Assembly (NCBI GenBank): GCA_016719405.1
Contig: JADJZE010000021.1
Span: forward strand, 372,001-436,000
Direction of reading: 5' to 3'
Origin: Candidatus Aalborgicola lynettensis
GTDB taxonomy: Bacteria; Pseudomonadota; Gammaproteobacteria; Burkholderiales; Burkholderiaceae_C
Length of the DNA stretch: 64,000 bases
Both the position numbers and the translations under genes were made by a program. The notes beneath the pieces were generated by a model, which made no database searches, was not told the DNA's origin, and worked only from the letters and a program-made list of their open reading frames with translations. Every line of letters begins with the position of its first letter. Position 1 is the first letter of the stretch. This document shows positions 58,862 through 64,000 of this stretch, one piece after another.

Positions 58862-60034
58862 ATGACACACTTTCGCACCCGCGCGATCCACGCCGGACAG
58901 CACCCTGACGCGGCCAGCGGCGCCATTGCCACACCCATCACCCAGACCACCGCCTTCGGCTACGGCACGCTCGAACACGGCGCCGCGCTCTTTGCGGGCG
59001 AGGTACCGGGTTACCGCTACAGCCGCTTTGCCAACCCTACCGTGGCAGCGCTGGAGGACAAGATGGCCGATCTGGAAGGCGCACCGGCGGCTGTGGCTTT
59101 TGCCAGCGGCACCGCAGCTACGTCGTCGGTGCTGCTGGGGTTGCTCAACCCAGGGGATGAAATCGCGTTTCTGGGCCCGCTGTATGGCGGCACCGAGGGG
59201 CTTTTTCGGCAAATGGGTGAACGTTTTGGCATTCGGGTGGTGGATGCCACTCAACTTGGCCTGGCCGCTTGCCTGACCCCCGCCACACGCATGGTCTGGG
59301 TAGAAACGCTGACCAACCCCAGCTTGCGCCTGCACGACCTGGCCGAAGTGGCCGCCATTGCCAAAGCGCATGGCGTGCTCACGGTGGCTGACAATACTTT
59401 TTGCACACCCTGGCTGGTGCGCCCGCTGGAACATGGCATCGACCTGGTGATGCACTCCATGACCAAGTACCTCGGTGGGCATGGTGATGCCACCGGGGGC
59501 ATTGTGGCGGGCCCGGCGGCGCTGATCGCCACGGTGCGCAAGACCGGCCTGGGGCATGTGGGCGGCAACCTGTCGCCGCAGGAGGCGTTTTTATTCCTGC
59601 GCGGTATCAAGACGCTGCCCTTGCGCATGGCGGCGCACTGCGAAGGCGCGTCAGCGGTGGCGCATTTCCTGACGCGACATCCTGCCGTGCGGGTGGTGCA
59701 TTACCCGGGCCTTGCCAGCCACCCGCAACATGCGCTGGCACAGCGGCTGTTGCAGGGTGGCTTTGGCGGCATGGTCGCTTTTGAGCTGGTGCGCAACGAG
59801 CGTCCGGCGGCAGCGGCCGTGTTGAATCGGCTTCAACTTTTCACGCAGGCGGTCTCGTTGGGGGATGTGGACAGCCTGGCCTGCCATCCGGCCAGCACCA
59901 CGCACAGTTTTGTTTCGGCGGCGGTGCGGGCACAAAACGGAATCACCGAAGGGCTGATCCGGCTAAGCGTGGGCATTGAGCATCCTGATGACCTGGTGGC
60001 CGACCTGGAACAGGCGTTGAGCCAGGCTGACTAA
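58862..60034 (+). CDS. Trans-sulfuration PLP enzyme (cystathionine gamma-synthase/methionine gamma-lyase family)
   Basis: 390 aa. RTRAIHAGQHPD and YRYSRFANPTVAALE open the Cys/Met metabolism fold. ASGTAATSSVLL binds the cofactor phosphate, VADNTFCTPWLVRPLEHGIDLVMHSMTKYLGGHGD contains the cofactor Asp and Schiff-base Lys, and SLGDVDSLACHPASTTH and GLIRLSVGIEHPDDLVADL close the active site. The family covers gamma-synthases, lyases and sulfhydrylases; sequence alone does not choose. It starts 29 bp after the transporter stop. Confidence 0.88.
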   Translation: MTHFRTRAIHAGQHPDAASGAIATPITQTTAFGYGTLEHGAALFAGEVPGYRYSRFANPTVAALEDKMADLEGAPAAVAFASGTAATSSVLLGLLNPGDEIAFLGPLYGGTEGLFRQMGERFGIRVVDATQLGLAACLTPATRMVWVETLTNPSLRLHDLAEVAAIAKAHGVLTVADNTFCTPWLVRPLEHGIDLVMHSMTKYLGGHGDATGGIVAGPAALIATVRKTGLGHVGGNLSPQEAFLFLRGIKTLPLRMAAHCEGASAVAHFLTRHPAVRVVHYPGLASHPQHALAQRLLQGGFGGMVAFELVRNERPAAAAVLNRLQLFTQAVSLGDVDSLACHPASTTHSFVSAAVRAQNGITEGLIRLSVGIEHPDDLVADLEQALSQAD

Positions 60035-60117
60035 GTGTGCAAGGCGCGCAGTGCCGTTGTGGCGTTATTGCGTTGTTGGCTCGACAATGACGCCATGAAT
60101 GCGATATCGAGCTCGGT

Positions 60118-60552
60118 TTATGCGTGCTCAAAAGCCCGTACATCGGGAACGACGAAACGCCCGCGCAAGGACAGCAACTGGCTGCGGTGCAAACGGGCGA
60201 GCTGATCGATCACTTTTTCACCGTCTTTCAGAAGATGAATCTCGATCCGTCGCCGGTCTTCCAAGGATCGACGGCGTTCGACCAGTTCCAGCTTTTCGCA
60301 GCGCGAAATTAGTGCAACCACACCATGCTGCTGCGCTTGCAAGCGCTGGGCGAGCTCGCTGACGGTAGCCCAGTCGCGTCCGGGATAGCCTTTGATATGC
60401 AGCAACAGCAAATACTGCAAAGGTGTCAGGCCGTGCTGGCGCGTCACCTCCTCGCTGAAGCGCTCAAACTTGCGTATCTCATAACGAAAATCAGACAGTA
60501 TTTCAAAATCATGTTTGTTAAGGGCTGGAGCTTTGGGTATTGTTGCGGCCAT
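60118..60552 (-). CDS. MarR-family transcriptional regulator
   Basis: 144 aa. A winged HTH (GLTPLQYLLLLHIKGYPGRDWATVSELAQRLQAQQHGVVALISRCEKLELVERRRSLEDRRRIEIHL) with the DRR wing is diagnostic of MarR. Its ligand and targets are unknown. It converges on the trans-sulfuration gene and is monocistronic. Confidence 0.9.
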   Translation of the reverse strand: MAATIPKAPALNKHDFEILSDFRYEIRKFERFSEEVTRQHGLTPLQYLLLLHIKGYPGRDWATVSELAQRLQAQQHGVVALISRCEKLELVERRRSLEDRRRIEIHLLKDGEKVIDQLARLHRSQLLSLRGRFVVPDVRAFEHA

Positions 60553-60660
60553 GGCGATCCTGAGTGGGCGTGAGCAGGCATTTTCTCACTCCCCCAATCA
60601 AATCGAATCGGTGCGTTGCAGCAAACCCATTGCGCATCATGCTTCACGGTGCGGGCTGAG

Positions 60661-61221
60661 TCAGTGGATTAAAACAATCTGCATCAGGATCAACCACATG
60701 AACAGTCCAGCGCTGGCAATCACTGTTGCCATTTGCAGCGCCTTGATATCTTCGCGCATGGCGAATAACGCATAGACGCCGCGATAGATCAGTCCAACCG
60801 AACCCAACAAGCCGAACCCTCCAACGATAACGCCGAAAAACAGATTGGGAACGAACAGCGTCAGTGAAGATAGCCACAGAGAAACCGGCGCAATGGCTGC
60901 CAAAGTGAAACAGGCGTGGTAGTTGGTTTCTGCGTTGTTGACTCTGGCAACCAGGTGAATCAACCACGCCATGATGGGAACCGTCAACAACTCGGCAAGA
61001 AAGAAGATACCGGCCGCTGCTTGCCATTGCGCGGGCGTGATGCCCTGAACAAACACATCGCCATAGCGCCCGCCAGCGTAATAGATCATCGCTGGCGGCA
61101 ACAAGGACAGCGGTAAAACGAGCAATGCGAACAGGCGCGCGATGGACGGATGGATCCGAATCAGATCGTCCCAACCGTCCGAGAAGGAAAAGATCATCCT
61201 GGGCATTTGCAAAATATTCAT
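60661..61221 (-). CDS. YIP1 family membrane protein
   Basis: 186 aa from 61221 after a strong AAGGAGG. Five hydrophobic helices with the DGWDDLIRIHPS opening and an NYHACFTLAAIAPVSLW core, as in bacterial Yip1-domain proteins. Function unknown; inner membrane. A palindrome ATCACGTTGTGAT at 61311-61323 lies in its probable promoter region. Confidence 0.82.
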   Translation of the reverse strand: MNILQMPRMIFSFSDGWDDLIRIHPSIARLFALLVLPLSLLPPAMIYYAGGRYGDVFVQGITPAQWQAAAGIFFLAELLTVPIMAWLIHLVARVNNAETNYHACFTLAAIAPVSLWLSSLTLFVPNLFFGVIVGGFGLLGSVGLIYRGVYALFAMREDIKALQMATVIASAGLFMWLILMQIVLIH

Positions 61222-61392
61222 GGCAACCTCCTTGGTCGGATCGAGGCCACACCTTGCCGACGGGTTAATAGAAAAACGGCTGACTGTTGCGCAGCCAGTT
61301 TTGCAAATGTATCACGTTGTGATGTAATTGAAAAGGTGAGGGCATCAAGCCAGACCTTTAGACGAATAGACCAAAGATGTGTGCAAGTCAAC

Positions 61393-61557
61393 CTAGTGTC
61401 TAGTTGCACAAGTCTTGCTACTTTCAAAGCGATGGGCATCTTGCATGATGTCGTTGAAAATGCGCGCAATAGCGGGACTATTGCTGTGCTTTGCGTCTCA
61501 ACCTGCAAGCGCCCCTCGCTTTTCGGAGTAACGCAGACTTACGCAACTAGACACTAG
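61393..61557. mobile_element. MITE-like element, 165 bp with long inverted ends
   Basis: CTAGTGTCTAGTTGC at 61393-61407 is the exact inverse of GCAACTAGACACTAG at 61543-61557; the likeness extends inward imperfectly (ACAAGTCT versus GTAAGTCT). The 135-bp interior has no gene. CTAG at each tip is part of the repeat and may also be a target duplication. Confidence 0.6.
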
Positions 61558-61727
61558 ATTGGCACCGTGCGCAGCAGGTTGGTGTCTTGATCTGCGTTGA
61601 GTGTGGAGGGCCAACGCGGGTAAAAGACTGCGCGCGCTGACTGCTGGCTGCTTGAGCTATTTGGGGCCTGGTCAAAGCGACTTCAAAATTTCATTGTCGC
61701 GTGCGAGTTGCATTGCAAATGTGGCCA

Positions 61728-62051
61728 TTAGCGCTTGAGTTCGGCACGTTTGTTGTCAACCTTGGCCCATGCATCCGCATCTGGCAAGCTTGGCTTGGTT
61801 TTGAGAATTCTTTTCCACTGCGGAGCCAATTCGGCGTTGAGCGGAATGAAATCCCGTTGGTTTGCTGGCACGTCCTCAGCAGCGTAAATGGCATTCACCG
61901 GGCACTCTGGCACACACACGGCGCAATCAATGCATTCATCTGGATCAATCACCAAAAAGTTGGCCCCCTCGCGGAAAGCATCTACCGGGCAGACATCAAC
62001 GCAGTCTGTGTATTTGCAGCTGATACACGATTCGGTCACGACAAAGGTCAT
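61728..62051 (-). CDS. fdxA: Seven-iron ferredoxin FdxA
   Basis: 107 aa. TESCISCKYTDCVDVCPVDAF supplies the 3Fe-4S ligands and one ligand of the second cluster, and CIDCAVCVPECPVNAI the 4Fe-4S site. The C-terminal extension PANQRDFIPLNAELAPQWKRI is typical of FdxA. A cytoplasmic electron carrier; its position next to an Fe-S assembly cluster is consistent. Confidence 0.95.
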   Translation of the reverse strand: MTFVVTESCISCKYTDCVDVCPVDAFREGANFLVIDPDECIDCAVCVPECPVNAIYAAEDVPANQRDFIPLNAELAPQWKRILKTKPSLPDADAWAKVDNKRAELKR

Positions 62052-62116
62052 GAAAATTCTCCTATAGATTGCTCAGTGAACTGGCGATGCGCCGCGCCGC
62101 AGGCCATTCACCTGGG

Positions 62117-62728
62117 TTACACAACCCGAATTTCAAACACCGCATCGTCATGGGCGTGCTCCAGCAAAATCCGGCGCACCCGGTCTTGCCAGAGGCGGCC
62201 AAATTCGGCCTGTTCCTCAGCGCTGGCCTGCCCCGCCAGGCACAACTGCATCAGGCGGCGCGTCTGCGGGTCGCCGGCCACTTCTTGCACATGGGCCTGC
62301 GCCAGCACAGACTGCCCGGTGTCGGTGCGGGTGAAGCGCAGTTCCGTCTCGATGGGTGCGTTAAACCGCAGCAGCCCCCGGCGCACAAACTGACCCGCCA
62401 GCCCGGCAAAGCCGCCGTCACCTGCCGCCCCGGTCAGCAGGCCCAGCACGCTGGCCACCACGCCGGTGACTCCTTCGTACTGCGCCTCGCGCAGCTCCAC
62501 CGCCACTGCGCCGCGCTGAGGCACGGCCTCGCCATACAGGGCGCGCAAGGCCCGCACCCCCAGCCAGTAGGCACTGGCCACCGTGGGGCACGAGTGCCCC
62601 GCCAGGCGCACCGCGTCGGCATAACCGTAGTGCACCAGGCCGCCCTGGGCCGCACCCAGCAAATCGGCCAGGGGGTCGTGCAGGGTGATGCCGGGCACCT
62701 GTTCAAAAAACGTGGGGAAGGTTGTCAT
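62117..62728 (-). CDS. FmdE-domain protein, hypothetical
   Basis: 203 aa. AGHSCPTVASAYWLGVRAL and EGVTGVVASVLGLLTGAAGDGGFAGLAGQFVRRGLL match the FmdE domain, with Cys and His of GHSCPT as probable metal ligands. The C-terminal tail LWQDRVRRILLEHAHDD is repeated as a remnant at 55304. FmdE is named for formylmethanofuran dehydrogenase but many bacterial members have other, unknown roles. It follows sufT by 32 bp and may depend on the Fe-S cluster genes. Confidence 0.7.
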   Translation of the reverse strand: MTTFPTFFEQVPGITLHDPLADLLGAAQGGLVHYGYADAVRLAGHSCPTVASAYWLGVRALRALYGEAVPQRGAVAVELREAQYEGVTGVVASVLGLLTGAAGDGGFAGLAGQFVRRGLLRFNAPIETELRFTRTDTGQSVLAQAHVQEVAGDPQTRRLMQLCLAGQASAEEQAEFGRLWQDRVRRILLEHAHDDAVFEIRVV

Positions 62729-62760
62729 GGTGGAGTCCTTTCATGGTGGGAAGCGGTAGG

Positions 62761-63306
62761 TCATAGACCCAAAGTCAGTTGGGCATCTTCTGAAATCATG
62801 GAGCGGTTCCACGGCGGGTCAAACACAATCTCTACGTCAACCTGGCCGACCCGGGGCAGGGCTTCGAGTTTGTCCTGCACCTCCTGGGCAATGCCTTCGC
62901 CCATGCCGCAGCCGGGTGCGGTGACGGTCATCTTGATGGAGACCCGAAAGCGCTCATCATCCATCGGCAATACATCACACACATACACCAGTCCCAGGGA
63001 GACGATGTCCACGGGTATCTCGGGGTCGTAACAGGTTTTGAGCACATCCCACACCACACCGCGCAAGTCCTCGGGGCGGATGTCACTCGGTATCACCGGG
63101 GGCACCGGAATCTCTTTGCCAATGGCATCTGCATCCGCACCGGCAATGCGCATCAAAAAACCGTCCACATGCAGCGTGAACGACGAGCCCAAGGCCTGGG
63201 TGATAACGCCCATGGTGCCTTCGGGCAATTCGTACACCTCGCCGTGCGGAATCAACTGGGCGTGCACCGGGCGGCGTACCACTACGGTTTCGCGGGGGCT
63301 GCTCAT
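62761..63306 (-). CDS. sufT: Fe-S assembly protein SufT
   Basis: 181 aa from 63306 (MSSPRETVVVRRPVHAQLIPHG). The N-terminal region GTMGVITQALGSSFTLHVDG precedes a MIP18/DUF59 domain with VLKTCYDPEIPVDIVSLGLVYV and KMTVTAPGCGMGE, which includes its conserved Cys. SufT is an auxiliary factor for maturing Fe-S proteins. Its ATG overlaps the sufU stop by 4 bp. Confidence 0.92.
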   Translation of the reverse strand: MSSPRETVVVRRPVHAQLIPHGEVYELPEGTMGVITQALGSSFTLHVDGFLMRIAGADADAIGKEIPVPPVIPSDIRPEDLRGVVWDVLKTCYDPEIPVDIVSLGLVYVCDVLPMDDERFRVSIKMTVTAPGCGMGEGIAQEVQDKLEALPRVGQVDVEIVFDPPWNRSMISEDAQLTLGL

Positions 63307-63764
63307 AATGTGTGCACCTCCAAGTTGTCGCTGCCGGGCAGCGGGGTTTGCAACGCGTGCCCCAGCGCATGCCAGCCCAACAGGGCACACTTGATGCGGC
63401 TGGGGTAACGCGCCACGCCGGCTAGGCTGATGAGTTTGCCCAGGTAGGCAGCGTCGGGTTCTTCGGTGCCGGTCAACACGCCGCGAAAATGGGTTTGCAA
63501 TTGCAGGGCGGCATCCGTCGACGCCCCCTTGATGGCCTCGGTCATCATCGAAGTGGAGGCCATGCAGATGGCGCAGCCCTGGCCTTGAAAGCGCACATCT
63601 TCAATCCGGTCTTGCGCGATTTTCAGTTCCACACTCACTTGGTCGCCGCACTGCGGATTGGTGCCCTCGGCCCGGTGCGTGGCACCCGGCAGGGGCCCGA
63701 AGTTGCGCGGCGCACGTTTGTGCTCCAGCACGATGTCTTGGTACAGGTCTAAGTCAAAGCTCAT
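63303..63764 (-). CDS. sufU: Fe-S scaffold/zinc transfer protein SufU
   Basis: 153 aa from 63764 (MSFDLDLYQDIVLEHKRAPRNFG), preferred because GAAGGGG stands just upstream. An ATG at 63785 overlapping the sufS stop is an alternative. The three Cys ligands lie in NPQCGDQVSVEL, GQGCAICMASTSMM and SRIKCALLGW, with the SufU-type insert between. SufU activates SufS by zinc exchange and accepts its sulfur. Confidence 0.93.
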   Translation of the reverse strand: MSFDLDLYQDIVLEHKRAPRNFGPLPGATHRAEGTNPQCGDQVSVELKIAQDRIEDVRFQGQGCAICMASTSMMTEAIKGASTDAALQLQTHFRGVLTGTEEPDAAYLGKLISLAGVARYPSRIKCALLGWHALGHALQTPLPGSDNLEVHTL

Positions 63765-63781
63765 GTTGGCCCCTTCAACGC

Positions 63782-64000
63782 TCATCGCAACACCCCAATG
63801 GCATGGCTCACGCCGCCCAGCAGTTGTTCCACCTCGTCGTGCGTGTTGTAAACGGCCAGCGAGGCGCGTGTGGTCGGGCCGGTGCCCAGATAGTCCAGCA
63901 AGGGTTGTGCGCAGTGGTAGCCGCTGCGCACAGCGATGCCACGTGCATCGAGCAGCGTGCCGATGTCATGCGGGTGTACGCCTTGCACCACGAAGGAAAC
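63782..64000 (-). CDS. sufS: Cysteine desulfurase SufS (3' end only in window)
   Basis: The last 72 codons of a SufS-type desulfurase: VQGVHPHDIGTLLDARGIAVRSGYHCAQPL contains the catalytic Cys in RSGYHCAQP, and the end is ASLAVYNTHDEVEQLL. The stop is at 63782; the rest lies beyond the right edge. Confidence 0.93.
   Translation of the reverse strand, partial: VSFVVQGVHPHDIGTLLDARGIAVRSGYHCAQPLLDYLGTGPTTRASLAVYNTHDEVEQLLGGVSHAIGVLR

Overview
The window looks like chromosome from a Comamonadaceae-type betaproteobacterium (Burkholderiales, Rhodoferax-like). This rests on gene content and on moderate-to-high GC; no rRNA or tRNA is present to confirm it. I saw no CRISPR array. Core genes at both ends are intact: creC/creB at the left, and glmS, serA, fdxA and a sufT-sufU-sufS cluster at the right.

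Region 1 (1-2.5 kb) is the CreBC two-component pair on the minus strand. Region 2 (2.57-26.73 kb) is a 24 kb accessory island bounded by two similar direct repeats of about 145 bp. From left to right it holds an unknown membrane protein, a PIN-like protein beside an orphan HTH regulator, and a second HTH regulator followed by a TniQ-family gene. Next come tnsD-like and tnsA-like remnants of a Tn7-like transposon with no visible tnsB or tnsC, a BcepMu gp16-like gene, an AAA ATPase/S8 protease pair, and a type I restriction system. hsdM has lost its 5' two-thirds. hsdR is split by an IS21-family element, which itself carries an IS66-family element inside istB. Nearly every gene from about 8.2 to 24 kb is frameshifted, yet both IS elements keep exact ends and target duplications. 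This may be assembly error rather than ancient decay.

Region 3 (27-29.3 kb) has two PEP-CTERM proteins, each preceded by the same palindrome; one is a HAF-repeat protein. Region 4 (29.9-42.4 kb) is an ion-transport and stress cluster: universal stress proteins, a P-type ATPase, a CPA2 antiporter, a KefC-like antiporter and a CvrA/NhaP2-like antiporter. It is interspersed with remnants of lpd, another P-type ATPase, an antiporter, a pseudouridine synthase and possibly a Ca2+/H+ exchanger. A very GC-rich gene-free block and a short tyrosine recombinase follow (42.6-44.2 kb).

Region 5 (44.5-49.9 kb) is glmS with a divergent Lrp/AsnC regulator, a HipA-family YjjJ gene and a nucleotidyltransferase-fold protein. 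Region 6 (50.5-57.7 kb) is a nitric-oxide-response locus. The minus-strand run nnrS-nsrR-serA-hemerythrin-DUF2249 is divergent from DUF2249-hemerythrin across a candidate NsrR site. A D-2-hydroxyglutarate dehydrogenase-like gene lies nearby, and 3' remnants of nnrS, serA and an FmdE-like gene show past duplication and deletion. Region 7 (57.7-64 kb) has a TDT transporter, a trans-sulfuration enzyme, MarR and YIP1 proteins, a MITE-like element, ferredoxin FdxA and an Fe-S assembly cluster running off the right edge.
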